Shown here in pieces: positions 34,213 through 43,195 of a stretch of DNA of 64,000 nt (within the stretch, counting starts at the first letter, position 1; every line of letters starts with the position of its first letter). Origin of the DNA: Mycolicibacterium austroafricanum (GTDB lineage: Bacteria; Actinomycetota; Actinomycetes; Mycobacteriales; Mycobacteriaceae); contig NZ_HG964456.1 in assembly GCF_000612725.1 (NCBI RefSeq), positions 291,990 through 355,989 of the forward strand. The letters are read 5' to 3'. Under the pieces are notes generated by a model, which saw only the letters and a list, made by a program, of their open reading frames with translations, was not told where the DNA came from and made no database searches. The position numbers and the translations under genes were made by a program.

Positions 34213-35721
34213 ATGCAACGGATCATCGGAACGGAGGTCGAGTACGGCATTTCTTCGCCGTCCGATCCGACCGCGAATCCGATCCTGACATCGACCCAGG
34301 CGGTGCTCGCGTATGCGGCGGCCGCAGGAATCCAGCGCGCCAAGCGCACCCGCTGGGATTACGAGGTGGAGTCGCCGCTGCGTGACGCCCGCGGATTCGA
34401 CCTGAGCCGCTCGTCGGGGCCGCCGCCGGTGGTGGACGCCGACGAGGTCGGTGCGGCGAACATGATCCTGACCAACGGCGCCCGGCTCTACGTCGACCAC
34501 GCCCATCCCGAGTACTCGGCGCCGGAGTGCACCGATCCGATGGACGCGGTCATCTGGGACAAGGCGGGCGAGCGGGTGATGGAAGCGGCGGCCCGCCACG
34601 TCGCCAGCGTCCCCGGTGCCGCCAAGCTGCAGCTGTACAAGAACAACGTCGACGGCAAGGGCGCCTCGTACGGTTCGCACGAGAACTACCTGATGAGCCG
34701 CCAAACACCGTTCTCCGCGATCATCGCGGGGCTGACACCGTTCCTGGTGTCCCGGCAGGTGGTCACCGGATCCGGTCGTGTCGGTATCGGGCCGTCCGGC
34801 GACGAGCCCGGCTTCCAGCTCTCCCAGCGCGCCGACTACATCGAGGTCGAGGTCGGCCTGGAGACCACGCTGAAGCGCGGAATCATCAACACCCGCGACG
34901 AGCCCCACGCCGACGCCGACAAATACCGCAGGCTGCACGTCATCATCGGCGACGCCAACCTCGCCGAGACCTCGACCTACCTCAAGCTCGGTACCACCTC
35001 GCTGGTGCTCGACCTGATCGAGGAGGGTCCGCGGATCGGTGCGGACCTGTCCGATCTGGCCCTGGCCCGGCCCGTGCACGCCGTGCACGTGCTCTCCCGT
35101 GACCCGTCGCTGCGTGCCACCGTGGCGCTGGCCGACGGACGCGAGCTGACCGGCCTGGCGCTGCAGCGGATCTATCTGGATCGGGTGGCCAAACTGGTCG
35201 ACAGCCGCGACCCGGATCCGCGCGCCACGCATGTGCTGGAGACCTGGGCGCACATCCTCGACCTGCTCGAGCGTGACCCGATGGAGTGCGCCGACCTGCT
35301 GGACTGGCCGGCCAAGCTGCGGATTCTCGAAGGGTTCCGACACCGGGAGAACCTGGGGTGGAACGCGCCGCGGCTGCACCTGGTCGACCTGCAGTACTCC
35401 GATGTTCGGCTGGACAAGGGCCTGTACAACCGGCTCGTGGCCCGTGGCTCGATGCAGCGGTTGGTCACCGAGCAGCAGGTGCTCGACGCGGTGGAGAATC
35501 CACCCACGGACACCCGCGCCTACTTCCGGGGCGAATGTCTGCGGCGGTTCGGCGCGGACATCGCGGCCGCCAGCTGGGATTCGGTGATCTTCGACCTGGG
35601 CGGAGATTCGCTGGTGCGGATCCCCACCCTCGAGCCGCTGCGCGGAAGTAAGGCCCACGTCGGGGCCCTGCTGGATTCCGTCGACAGCGCCGTCGAACTC
35701 GTCGAACAGCTCACGACCTGA
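34213..35721 (+). CDS. dop: Deamidase of Pup / depupylase Dop
   Basis: Dop deamidates the C-terminal Gln of Pup to Glu so that PafA can use it, and also removes Pup from substrates. The 502-aa product is nearly colinear with Rv2112c: MQRIIGTEVEYGISSPSDPTANP (the metal/ATP Glu region), the Dop-specific loop GFDLSRSSGPPPVVDADEVGAANM, LYVDHAHPEYSAPE, HENYLMSR and RDEPHADADKYRRLHV. It is glutamine-synthetase-like in fold. It precedes pup, whose product ends in Gln and so needs Dop. Confidence 0.97.
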   Translation: MQRIIGTEVEYGISSPSDPTANPILTSTQAVLAYAAAAGIQRAKRTRWDYEVESPLRDARGFDLSRSSGPPPVVDADEVGAANMILTNGARLYVDHAHPEYSAPECTDPMDAVIWDKAGERVMEAAARHVASVPGAAKLQLYKNNVDGKGASYGSHENYLMSRQTPFSAIIAGLTPFLVSRQVVTGSGRVGIGPSGDEPGFQLSQRADYIEVEVGLETTLKRGIINTRDEPHADADKYRRLHVIIGDANLAETSTYLKLGTTSLVLDLIEEGPRIGADLSDLALARPVHAVHVLSRDPSLRATVALADGRELTGLALQRIYLDRVAKLVDSRDPDPRATHVLETWAHILDLLERDPMECADLLDWPAKLRILEGFRHRENLGWNAPRLHLVDLQYSDVRLDKGLYNRLVARGSMQRLVTEQQVLDAVENPPTDTRAYFRGECLRRFGADIAAASWDSVIFDLGGDSLVRIPTLEPLRGSKAHVGALLDSVDSAVELVEQLTT

Positions 35722-35756
35722 CCGGGGCTATCCCCGGCAATCCGGCGCCCGACCGG

Positions 35757-35762
35757 TACTGT
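35757..35762 (+). promoter_or_regulatory. -10 hexamer TACTGT of the pup operon
   Basis: TACTGT lies about 70 nt before pup in the dop-pup gap and could drive pup-prcB-prcA apart from dop. No -35 consensus is seen. Confidence 0.4.
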
Positions 35763-35829
35763 GGAGAGACCGACGGGCAGTGGGTCGGGTCCCCGCAATG
35801 GGTGTGAGAACTTGACGCAGGAGGCAGCG

Positions 35830-36024
35830 ATGGCTCAGGAGCAGACCAAGCGTGGCGGCGGAGGCGGCGAAGACGACGACCTCACCGGCAGCACGGCCGC
35901 CGGGCAGGAGCGCCGCGAAAAGCTCACCGATGAGACCGACGACCTGCTGGACGAGATCGACGACGTCCTGGAGGAGAACGCCGAGGACTTCGTCCGTGCG
36001 TACGTGCAGAAGGGTGGACAGTGA
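35830..36024 (+). CDS. pup: Prokaryotic ubiquitin-like protein Pup
   Basis: Pup is a 64-aa disordered tag attached by PafA to lysines of proteins bound for the proteasome. The product MAQEQTKRGGGGGEDDDLTGS...VLEENAEDFVRAYVQKGGQ matches M. tuberculosis Pup with only a few changes near the N-terminus. The C-terminal GGQ requires Dop deamidation. The DDLLDEIDDVLEENAEDFV helix binds the Mpa coiled coil. AGGAGG lies 5 nt before ATG 35830. The stop overlaps prcB by 4 nt. Confidence 0.98.
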   Translation: MAQEQTKRGGGGGEDDDLTGSTAAGQERREKLTDETDDLLDEIDDVLEENAEDFVRAYVQKGGQ

Positions 36025-36941
36025 CCTGGCCGAACCGCGATCAGCCAGCCTTTCCGTCCTCTTCATCCGGAGCGTTTAGCGCTCTGCCCCAAGGTGTGTC
36101 CCACGGCGGCGTGAACCTGTCGTCGTTCTCGGATTTTCTGCGCCATCAGGCGCCGCATCTGCTGCCGGGCGCTCCCGGGCCGGGGCCGACGGGACTGCCG
36201 ACGGATGCCGTGCCGCACGGGACGACGATCGTGGCGCTGAAGTGTCCGGGCGGGGTGGTGATGGCCGGTGACCGGCGTGCCACCCAGGGCAACATGATCG
36301 CCAGCCGCGACGTGCAGAAGGTCTACATCACCGACGATTACACCGTCACCGGCATCGCCGGGACGGCTGCCATCGCGGTCGAGTTCGCCCGGCTGTACGC
36401 GGTCGAGCTCGAGCACTACGAGAAGCTCGAAGGCGTGGCGCTGACGTTCCCGGGCAAGGTGAACAGGCTGGCGACCATGGTGCGCGGCAACCTCGGCGCC
36501 GCGCTGCAGGGCTTCGTGGCCCTGCCCTTGCTCGCCGGATACGACCTGGACGACCCCAATCCCGAAGCGGCGGGCCGCATCGTGTCGTTCGACGCCGCGG
36601 GCGGCTGGAACTTCGAGGAGGAGGGATACCAGTCCGTCGGCTCCGGCTCGATTTTCGCCAAGTCCTCGATGAAGAAGTTGTACTCGCAGGTCACTGACGC
36701 CGAATCCGCGCTGCGGGTCGCCGTCGAGGCGCTCTACGACGCCGCCGACGACGACTCGGCCACCGGCGGACCGGATCTGGTGCGGGGGATCTTCCCCACC
36801 GCGGTGGTGATCGGCGCCGACGGCGCGCACGAGGTGCCCGAGGCGAAGATCTCCTCGCTGTGCCGCGAGGTCGTCGAAAACCGTTCACGAACAGAAACAT
36901 TCGGGCCCGATGCCAGGCCCACGCGAGGTGACGAGCTGTGA
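36021..36941 (+). CDS. prcB: 20S proteasome beta subunit PrcB
   Basis: PrcB supplies the proteolytic sites of the 20S core. The 306-aa precursor has a 67-residue propeptide removed at HG|TTIVALKCPGG, which exposes catalytic Thr68. The beta fold carries GVVMAGDRRATQGN with the conserved Asp and Lys environment, and SVGSGSIFAKSSMKKLY. The propeptide is about 10 residues longer than in M. tuberculosis, with a Ser-rich insert. GTG 36021 overlaps pup's stop, and its own stop overlaps prcA by 4 nt, so stoichiometry is coupled. Confidence 0.97.
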   Translation: MTWPNRDQPAFPSSSSGAFSALPQGVSHGGVNLSSFSDFLRHQAPHLLPGAPGPGPTGLPTDAVPHGTTIVALKCPGGVVMAGDRRATQGNMIASRDVQKVYITDDYTVTGIAGTAAIAVEFARLYAVELEHYEKLEGVALTFPGKVNRLATMVRGNLGAALQGFVALPLLAGYDLDDPNPEAAGRIVSFDAAGGWNFEEEGYQSVGSGSIFAKSSMKKLYSQVTDAESALRVAVEALYDAADDDSATGGPDLVRGIFPTAVVIGADGAHEVPEAKISSLCREVVENRSRTETFGPDARPTRGDEL

Positions 36942-37702
36942 GCTTCCCGTATTTCATCTCGCCCGAACAGGCGATGCGTGAACGGTCCGAGCTTGCCCGC
37001 AAAGGCATCGCCCGCGGCCGCAGCGTGATCGCGCTGGCCTACGCCGACGGCGTGTTGTTCGTCGCGGAGAACCCGTCGCGGTCACTGCAGAAGGTCAGCG
37101 AGCTCTACGACCGCATCGGCTTTGCCGCCGTCGGCAGGTTCAACGAGTTCAACAATCTGCGCAGCGGCGGGATCAGGTTCGCCGACACCCAGGGGTACGC
37201 GTACTCACGCCGCGACGTCACCGGACGGCAGCTGGCCAACGTGTACGCCCAGACACTGGGGACGATCTTCACCGAGCAGGCCAAACCGTACGAGGTGGAG
37301 CTGTGCGTGGCCGAGGTCGCCCACCACGGCGAGACCAAGGCGCCCGAGCTGTACCGGATCACCTATGACGGTTCCATCGCCGACGAGCCGCATTTCGTCG
37401 TGATGGGCGGCACGACGGAACCGATCTCCACGGCCCTCAACGAGTCCTACAAGGAGAATCTCAGCCTGGCCGACGCGGTCTCGATCGCGGTCAAGGCGCT
37501 CGGTGCCGGTGTCAACGGCGCCGAGCCCCGCACGCTGGGGCCCGCCACCCTGGAGGTCGCGGTCCTCGATGCGAACCGGCCCAGGCGGGCGTTCCGTCGA
37601 ATCACCGGTTCGGCGCTGGAAGCGCTGCTGCCCGAGGTCGATTCGAGCGAAAGCAGCAACGAAGCCGAAGCCGGGGCAGAGAAGGGCAGCGGCGAGTCCT
37701 AG
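36938..37702 (+). CDS. prcA: 20S proteasome alpha subunit PrcA
   Basis: PrcA forms the outer rings of the 20S core and gates substrate entry. The 254-aa product begins MSFPYFISPEQAMRERSELARKGIARGRSVIALAYADGVLFVAENPS, the gating N-terminus and alpha-subunit core, and ends in an acidic Ser/Glu-rich tail that is probably disordered. It lacks a catalytic Thr, as expected. GTG 36938 overlaps the prcB stop. The downstream gene is convergent, 15 bp away, so prcA ends the operon. Confidence 0.97.
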   Translation: MSFPYFISPEQAMRERSELARKGIARGRSVIALAYADGVLFVAENPSRSLQKVSELYDRIGFAAVGRFNEFNNLRSGGIRFADTQGYAYSRRDVTGRQLANVYAQTLGTIFTEQAKPYEVELCVAEVAHHGETKAPELYRITYDGSIADEPHFVVMGGTTEPISTALNESYKENLSLADAVSIAVKALGAGVNGAEPRTLGPATLEVAVLDANRPRRAFRRITGSALEALLPEVDSSESSNEAEAGAEKGSGES

Positions 37703-37717
37703 CGAGAGTCGGCCAGC

Positions 37718-39355
37718 TCAGGTTGGCGCGCCGGCGACCGCCCGACGCACGGTGGGGCAATCGCCGGTGATGATCGCCAGGATCGTGCGCCACGAATCGG
37801 ACGGCCGGTTGAGCATGCCGCTGTGCGCATCCCAGCCTGCAACGGGGCCGCCGTCATCGTATTCACCTGTGCGCAAAGGGATCACGCCGTTCATCTCATC
37901 GGGGTCGACGCCGTGCGGCCCGCCGGGGATGCCCTGCACCAGTTCGATGAAGTCGCCCGGCGCGGTCATCGAGTAGCGCAGCACGTGCGGATTGCGGTTG
38001 TGCCAGTCTCCGGTGTCGTCGACCCCGACCCCGGCGCCCGCGGCCCCCAGGAACACGGTGCGGTCGGAGGTCAGCCCGAGGGTTTCGGCCGTCCCGACGA
38101 TCGAGCCGCCATACGAGTGGCCGATCACCGTCACCGCCACGCCGTCGGAGACCCGCCGGTCCACGTCCTCGCTGAAAGCCACCAGCCGCGGTGCCATGTC
38201 GAGGGCGTAGCGCGCGTCGGCGGCGTCGAACAGCACGTCGGCGGGATTGTGGACCTGCGGGAACGGCCCGCCCAGGTAGGTGATGACGGCGACGTCGCCG
38301 TCGGTCGCCGACACGAACCGCCGTGCGGTGGCGGTGTTGGCGGCCGAACCCTCCATCGTGGTGTTCACGCCGGGAACGAGCACCGCGACGCTGTGCGCGG
38401 CGGCCAGGTCACCGTTGAGTTCGATCAGCGAAGCCCGGCCGGGGTCGAAGGCGATGATCCTGCGCGGTATCCGGCCGCCGCCCGCCGGGTCGTCGATCTC
38501 GCCGAGCAGGCTGCGGTAGAACGCGATTCGGCGGCGGGAGCCGTCGTCCGAGCCTGTCTCGGCCAGGATCGCGCCGGCGATGTTGAGCCGGTTGGCGGCC
38601 ACCCGCATGTCCCACGGGATGCCGTCGGTGTTGCCCACCTGCTGCGGGAACTCCGCGATCAGGCGCCCGCGCTGCTCGGGCGTCATGGCGGCGATCTGGG
38701 CGGAGATCCGGTCCTGGCTCATCCTCGGCCACCCGTCGACCACGTCGGCGGCCTGCACGGGCCAGGCTCCCGCGGGCACGGTGGCCGCGGGCGCCTGCCC
38801 CGTGGAGGCCGCCGGCTGCGGATGCGCCGCCCCCAGCGCCGCGGCGATGTCGGCGGCGGCGTCCGCGTCGGCGGCGCCGAGACGCTGCAGCGCATCGCGG
38901 ATCCGGGTGCTCAACTCGGCGGCCCGCACCTCCAGCATCTGCACGGCGACCGCCTCCTGACCGCCGGCCAGCAACACCAGCAGCGGAGCCGGACGGTCCG
39001 CGAGGGTCACCGATCCGTCGTCGGCGACGACCAGACCGTCGCGCTCCGCCAGTTCCAGCCCGGCGAGGACGTCGGCGCGCGCGGCGGCCAGCTGGTCGGC
39101 TCCGTCGCGGGCGGCCACCGACGCCGTCACCAGTCGCCGTGCCACCTCGGCGGTGTCGGCGGCGATCCCGCGGGCGCGCTCGCGGGCGGCGTCGGCGGCC
39201 GCGCCGGTCCAGTAGTCCAGGCTCCGGTCGGAGTCGGCCACCGCGCCGTCGACGTCGGCGCCGAGCGCCCGTGCGGCGCTGTCCCAGCCCTCGGCCAGTT
39301 GCAGCAGTGCGTCGGGCCGCCACCGCTGCGCCATCGAGACGGTCGGCAGGATCAC
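37718..39355 (-). CDS. DUF1023 alpha/beta hydrolase with N-terminal helical domain
   Basis: A 545-aa protein. The C-terminal half is a DUF1023 alpha/beta hydrolase: nucleophile elbow VTVIGHSYGGSIVGTAE, oxyanion-region LVPGVNTTMEGS, and a late Asp/His pair around FIELVQGIPGGPHGVDP. The N-terminal 200 residues are Ala-rich helices (ALLQLAEGWDSAARALGADVDG) with a WxG-like YWTGAAADAAR turn, similar to type VII secretion partner domains. No signal peptide is present. GTG 39355 overlaps the upstream 92-aa gene by 4 nt. It may be an exported esterase or a cell-wall enzyme; the substrate is unknown. Confidence 0.8.
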   Translation of the reverse strand: MILPTVSMAQRWRPDALLQLAEGWDSAARALGADVDGAVADSDRSLDYWTGAAADAARERARGIAADTAEVARRLVTASVAARDGADQLAAARADVLAGLELAERDGLVVADDGSVTLADRPAPLLVLLAGGQEAVAVQMLEVRAAELSTRIRDALQRLGAADADAAADIAAALGAAHPQPAASTGQAPAATVPAGAWPVQAADVVDGWPRMSQDRISAQIAAMTPEQRGRLIAEFPQQVGNTDGIPWDMRVAANRLNIAGAILAETGSDDGSRRRIAFYRSLLGEIDDPAGGGRIPRRIIAFDPGRASLIELNGDLAAAHSVAVLVPGVNTTMEGSAANTATARRFVSATDGDVAVITYLGGPFPQVHNPADVLFDAADARYALDMAPRLVAFSEDVDRRVSDGVAVTVIGHSYGGSIVGTAETLGLTSDRTVFLGAAGAGVGVDDTGDWHNRNPHVLRYSMTAPGDFIELVQGIPGGPHGVDPDEMNGVIPLRTGEYDDGGPVAGWDAHSGMLNRPSDSWRTILAIITGDCPTVRRAVAGAPT

Positions 39356-39630
39356 CGCGGCCCGAACCGCTCACCGTTGGCGATGTCGGCGTGCTGGAAT
39401 GCGTTCGCCGACGCACGGGCGGCCGCCGCCCAGTCGTTCAGGGCCGCGACCACCGCGTCGATCTGCGGCTCGATCAGTTCGCCGGTATCCAACGCGGACA
39501 CCACGGAACCGGTGAGTGCGCCGGGATCCATTCCGGGCAGGCGCCGGTCGGTGAGCTCGGCTGCGGTGCTCCAGAAGCGGCCCGCCAGACCGTACAGCCG
39601 GTCCACGTCGACGTGTGCGATTTCCCCCAT
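39352..39630 (-). CDS. WXG100/EspC-like small helical protein
   Basis: A 92-aa helical protein: MGEIAHVDVDRLYGLAGRFWSTAAELTDRRLPG in the first helix and IDAVVAALNDWAAAARASANAFQHADIANGERFG in the second. The size, helix-turn-helix layout and pairing with a hydrolase fit the DUF2580/EspC-type ESX substrate group, although no clear WxG lies at the turn. The YxxxD/E export signal is not obvious. It is translated just before the DUF1023 gene (4-nt overlap), so it may be the partner that carries the hydrolase to an ESX machine. Confidence 0.7.
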   Translation of the reverse strand: MGEIAHVDVDRLYGLAGRFWSTAAELTDRRLPGMDPGALTGSVVSALDTGELIEPQIDAVVAALNDWAAAARASANAFQHADIANGERFGPR

Positions 39631-39721
39631 GGCTCATGCTGGCAGAACGCGGGGTGGGGCCGCGCCGGTTATCCACAGGCGCTGATCGGGTGTCCGGCCG
39701 ACTTGTGAGCCGAGCAACAAG

Positions 39722-39727
39722 TAGTCT
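39722..39727 (+). promoter_or_regulatory. Leaderless -10 hexamer TAGTCT for pafA
   Basis: TAGTCT is followed by 7 nt and GTG 39735, which gives the 452-residue PafA known from M. tuberculosis. Confidence 0.78.
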
Positions 39728-39734
39728 CGATGAG

Positions 39735-41093
39735 GTGCAGCGACGAATCATGGGCATCGAGACCGAATTCGGTGTCACCTGCACGTTCCACGGCCATCGG
39801 CGGTTGAGTCCCGACGAGGTGGCCCGGTATCTGTTCCGCCGGGTGGTGTCGTGGGGCCGCAGCAGCAACGTCTTCCTCCGCAACGGCGCGCGCCTGTACC
39901 TCGACGTGGGCAGCCACCCCGAGTACGCGACGGCGGAATGCGACAGCCTGACGCAGTTGGTGACCCACGACCGCGCCGGTGAGCGCGTGCTGGAAGACCT
40001 GCTGATCGACGCCGAACAGCGGTTGGCCGACGAGGGCATCGGCGGCGACATATACCTGTTCAAGAACAACACCGATTCGGCGGGCAATTCGTACGGCTGC
40101 CACGAGAACTATCTGATCGTGCGCGCCGGCGAGTTCTCCCGGATCTCCGATGTGCTGCTGCCGTTCCTGGTCACCCGTCAGCTGATCTGCGGCGCGGGCA
40201 AGGTGCTGCAGACCCCGAAGGCCGCGACGTTCTGCCTGAGTCAGCGCGCCGAGCACATCTGGGAGGGCGTCTCCTCGGCAACGACCCGATCGCGCCCCAT
40301 CATCAATACCCGCGACGAACCCCACGCCGACGCCGAGAAGTACCGGCGGCTGCACGTCATCGTCGGCGACTCGAACATGAGTGAGTCGACCACGATGCTC
40401 AAGGTCGGTTCGGCGTCACTGGTCCTGGAGATGATCGAGGCCGGCGTCGCGTTCCGCGATTTCTCACTGGACAACCCGATCCGCGCCATCCGCGAGGTCA
40501 GCCACGACCTGACCGGCAGGCGGCCGGTGCGGCTGGCCGGCGGAAGGCAGGCCAGCGCGCTGGACATCCAGCGCGAGTACTACGCCCGGGCCGTCGAATA
40601 CCTGCAGACCCGGGAACCGAACACCCAGATCGAGCAGGTCGTGGACCTGTGGGGGCGCCAGCTCGACGCTGTCGAGAGTCAGGACTTCGCGAAGGTCGAC
40701 ACCGAGATCGACTGGGTGATCAAGCGCAAACTCTTCCAGCGCTACCAGGACCGCTACAACATGGAGCTGTCCGACCCGAAGATCAGCCAGCTCGACCTGG
40801 CCTACCACGACATCAAGCGGGGCCGCGGCGTCTTCGATCTGTTGCAGCGCAAGGGTCTGGCCGCCCGGATCACCACCGACGAGGAGATCGAGGCGGCGGT
40901 CAACACCCCGCCCCAGACCACCAGGGCCAAGCTGCGCGGCGAGTTCATCAGCGCCGCCCAGGAAGCCGGCCGGGATTTCACCGTCGACTGGGTGCATCTC
41001 AAGCTCAACGACCAGGCCCAGCGGACCGTGCTGTGCAAGGACCCGTTCCGGTCGGTCGACGAGAGGGTCAAGCGGCTCATCGCGTCGATGTGA
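39735..41093 (+). CDS. pafA: Pup-protein ligase PafA
   Basis: PafA uses ATP to join deamidated Pup to substrate lysines. The 452-aa product is almost identical to Rv2097c: MQRRIMGIETEFGVTCTFHGHRRLSPDEV (first metal/ATP Glu), NVFLRNGARLYLDVGSHPEYATAECD, KNNTDSAGNSYGCHENYL, and RSRPIINTRDEPHADAEKYRRLHVIVGDSNM. It is a Dop paralog (Dop at 34213), but lacks Dop's early flexible loop. The GTG start is set by the leaderless promoter. Confidence 0.97.
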   Translation: MQRRIMGIETEFGVTCTFHGHRRLSPDEVARYLFRRVVSWGRSSNVFLRNGARLYLDVGSHPEYATAECDSLTQLVTHDRAGERVLEDLLIDAEQRLADEGIGGDIYLFKNNTDSAGNSYGCHENYLIVRAGEFSRISDVLLPFLVTRQLICGAGKVLQTPKAATFCLSQRAEHIWEGVSSATTRSRPIINTRDEPHADAEKYRRLHVIVGDSNMSESTTMLKVGSASLVLEMIEAGVAFRDFSLDNPIRAIREVSHDLTGRRPVRLAGGRQASALDIQREYYARAVEYLQTREPNTQIEQVVDLWGRQLDAVESQDFAKVDTEIDWVIKRKLFQRYQDRYNMELSDPKISQLDLAYHDIKRGRGVFDLLQRKGLAARITTDEEIEAAVNTPPQTTRAKLRGEFISAAQEAGRDFTVDWVHLKLNDQAQRTVLCKDPFRSVDERVKRLIASM

Positions 41094-41152
41094 GTCGGAT
41101 TCCTCAACCCTGCCCCCGCGTGCTCATGAGCGGGATCGCGTCTCACGCGCCT

Positions 41153-41158
41153 TAAGCT
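41153..41158 (+). promoter_or_regulatory. Leaderless -10 hexamer TAAGCT for pafB
   Basis: TAAGCT stands 7 nt before GTG 41166, giving pafB-pafC a promoter separate from pafA. Confidence 0.7.
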
Positions 41159-41165
41159 CTACGTC

Positions 41166-42173
41166 GTGGGGATCTCGAAAGTCGAACGCCTGATGAACCT
41201 CGTCATCGCGTTGCTGTCCACGCGGTCCTTCATCACCGCAGACCGGATACGCGAGACGGTCTTAGGCTACTCCGACGACGCCAGCGACGAGGCCTTCTCG
41301 CGGATGTTCGAGCGTGACAAGAACGAACTGCGTGATCTCGGCATCCCGCTGGAGACCGGGCGGGTGTCGCCGAGTGACCCGGCAGAGGGCTACCGCATCA
41401 ACCGCGAGTCGTACGCGCTGCCCGCTGTGGAGCTGACCCCCGACGAGGCGGCCGCCGTGGCGGTGGCGACCCAACTGTGGGAGTCCCCGGAACTGATCAC
41501 CGCGACCCAGAGCGCCCTGCTGAAGCTGCGCGCCGCCGGCATCGACATCGAAGCCGCCGACGACGACATCGCGATCACCTCGACGGCCGCGCTGCCCGGG
41601 CTTCGAGGATCCGAGGAGGTGCTCGGGATTCTGTTGTCGGCCATCGATTCCGGGCGCGCCGTGCGGTTTCGGCACCGGCCGTCGCGCAGCGAGCCGTACA
41701 TGACCCGCACGGTGGAGCCCTGGGGTGTGGTCACCGACCGGGGTCGCTGGTATCTGGTCGGCCACGACCGGGACCGCGACGCCGTCCGGACGTTCCGGCT
41801 CTCGCGCATCGGGGCCGATGTGACCCCGATCGGGGACGCGGGCAGCGTGAGCAGACCCGACGGGATCGACCTGCGCGAGATCGTCAAGCGGGTGGTGGGT
41901 GACTGGCCCGCGACCGGACAGGCCAGGGTGTGGGTGGCCGAGGGACGCGCGACCGCGCTGCGCCGCCGCGGCACCGTGGTGGGGCCCAAGATGGTCGGCG
42001 GACGGGCCGGCGACGAGATCACCGTCGACATCGGCATGTTCGACCGCTTGGCGCGCGAGGTCGCGAGCTACGGCGCCGACGCGCTTGCGCTGGAGCCGCA
42101 GTCGCTGCGCGACGACGTGATCGCCCGGCTGCGGGCCCAGCTGTCCACGGTCAGCGAGGTGGAGGCACGGTGA
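41166..42173 (+). CDS. pafB: WYL-domain transcription factor PafB
   Basis: PafB and PafC together activate the LexA-independent DNA damage response in mycobacteria. The 335-aa product has an N-terminal winged helix (VERLMNLVIALLSTRSFITADRIRETV), a middle WYL domain with the namesake GRWYLVGHDRDRDAVRTFRLSRI, and a C-terminal WCX extension. The WYL domain is thought to sense single-stranded nucleic acid. Although in a proteasome locus it has no proteolytic role. The GTG start at 41166 is leaderless, and its stop overlaps pafC. Confidence 0.95.
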   Translation: MGISKVERLMNLVIALLSTRSFITADRIRETVLGYSDDASDEAFSRMFERDKNELRDLGIPLETGRVSPSDPAEGYRINRESYALPAVELTPDEAAAVAVATQLWESPELITATQSALLKLRAAGIDIEAADDDIAITSTAALPGLRGSEEVLGILLSAIDSGRAVRFRHRPSRSEPYMTRTVEPWGVVTDRGRWYLVGHDRDRDAVRTFRLSRIGADVTPIGDAGSVSRPDGIDLREIVKRVVGDWPATGQARVWVAEGRATALRRRGTVVGPKMVGGRAGDEITVDIGMFDRLAREVASYGADALALEPQSLRDDVIARLRAQLSTVSEVEAR

Positions 42174-43165
42174 CGGCCGTCAGCGCCCGGCTGGTGCGGT
42201 TGTTGAACATGGTGCCGTACTTCCAGGCCAACCCGAGGATCACCTACGCCGAGGCCGCATCCGATCTCGGGGTCAGTGTCAAACAGCTGCGTGAGGACCT
42301 CAACCAGCTGTGGATGTGCGGGCTGCCGGGCTACGGGCCGGGTGACCTGATCGACTTCGAATTCTCCGGCGACACCATCGAGGTCACGTTCTCGGCGGGC
42401 ATCGACCATCCGCTGCGGCTGACCTCGCCCGAGGCCACCGGGGTGCTGGTGGCGTTGCGGGCACTGGTCGACGTCCCCGGGATGGTGGATCCCGAGGCGG
42501 CCCGCAGCGCGATCGCCAAGATCGAGTCGGCCGCGGGCAAGGTCGGCCACGGGGTGGAGGGTGCCGCGGTCGAGGAACCCGCCCCGGTGGAGAGCGCGGC
42601 CGCCGCGGCCGTGCGCAAGGCGGTGCGGGACGACCGGGCGCTGGCGATCGAGTACTACGCCGCTTCCCACGACACGATGTCCAGCCGGGTGGTCGACCCG
42701 ATCCGGGTGGTTCTCGTCGCCGACCACAGTTACCTGGAGGCGTGGTGCCGCTCCGCGGAGGCGGTGCGGCTGTTCCGTTTCGACCGCATCGTCGACGCCC
42801 GGGTGCTCGACGAGCCGTCGGTGCCGCCGCCGCCTGCCGTGCAGGCCGGCCCGGACACCTCGCTGTTCGATCCCGATACCGCGGACCCGTCCCTGCCGGT
42901 CGCGACACTGCTCATCGAACGGTCCGCGGCGTGGATGTTCGACTACTACCCGCTGCGCGTGCTGCGCGAGTTCGACGACGGGTCGTGCGAGGCGACGATG
43001 ACCTACGCCTCCGATCAGTGGATGGCGCGGTTCGTGCTGGGTTTCGGATCTGCCGTGCGGGTGCTCGAGCCCGTCGACCTGGCCGACCGGGTCCGGCGGT
43101 CGGCGGCGGCGGCGCTGGAGGCGTATCGCGTCGGTGGGGTCGGCATCGACCCCGCGGACGGGTAA
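42170..43165 (+). CDS. pafC: WYL-domain transcription factor PafC
   Basis: PafC is the obligate partner of PafB. The 331-aa product has a helix-turn-helix region (RLVRLLNMVPYFQANPRITYAEAASDLGVSVKQLREDL) and a degenerate WYL motif, HSYLEAWCRSAEAVRLFRFDRI, where Ser and Tyr-Leu replace Trp-Tyr-Leu. GTG 42170 overlaps pafB's stop by 4 nt, so the two are made together. The TAA stop overlaps a -10-like TAAACT for tatA. Confidence 0.94.
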   Translation: MTAVSARLVRLLNMVPYFQANPRITYAEAASDLGVSVKQLREDLNQLWMCGLPGYGPGDLIDFEFSGDTIEVTFSAGIDHPLRLTSPEATGVLVALRALVDVPGMVDPEAARSAIAKIESAAGKVGHGVEGAAVEEPAPVESAAAAAVRKAVRDDRALAIEYYAASHDTMSSRVVDPIRVVLVADHSYLEAWCRSAEAVRLFRFDRIVDARVLDEPSVPPPPAVQAGPDTSLFDPDTADPSLPVATLLIERSAAWMFDYYPLRVLREFDDGSCEATMTYASDQWMARFVLGFGSAVRVLEPVDLADRVRRSAAAALEAYRVGGVGIDPADG

Positions 43166-43168
43166 ACT
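43163..43168 (+). promoter_or_regulatory. -10 hexamer TAAACT of tatA
   Basis: TAAACT overlaps the pafC stop codon and gives a leader of about 20 nt before the tatA ribosome site GGAGG (43183-43187). Confidence 0.45.
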
Positions 43169-43195
43169 CGGCCCAGACGTCTGGAGGTAACCAAA

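Noticed and set aside
33175..35658. Open frame of 827 codons on the complement across dop and paralog B
   Set aside because: It is antisense to dop and out of frame with paralog B, both clearly real. The composition is typical shadow-frame Arg/Gly/Ala/Pro.
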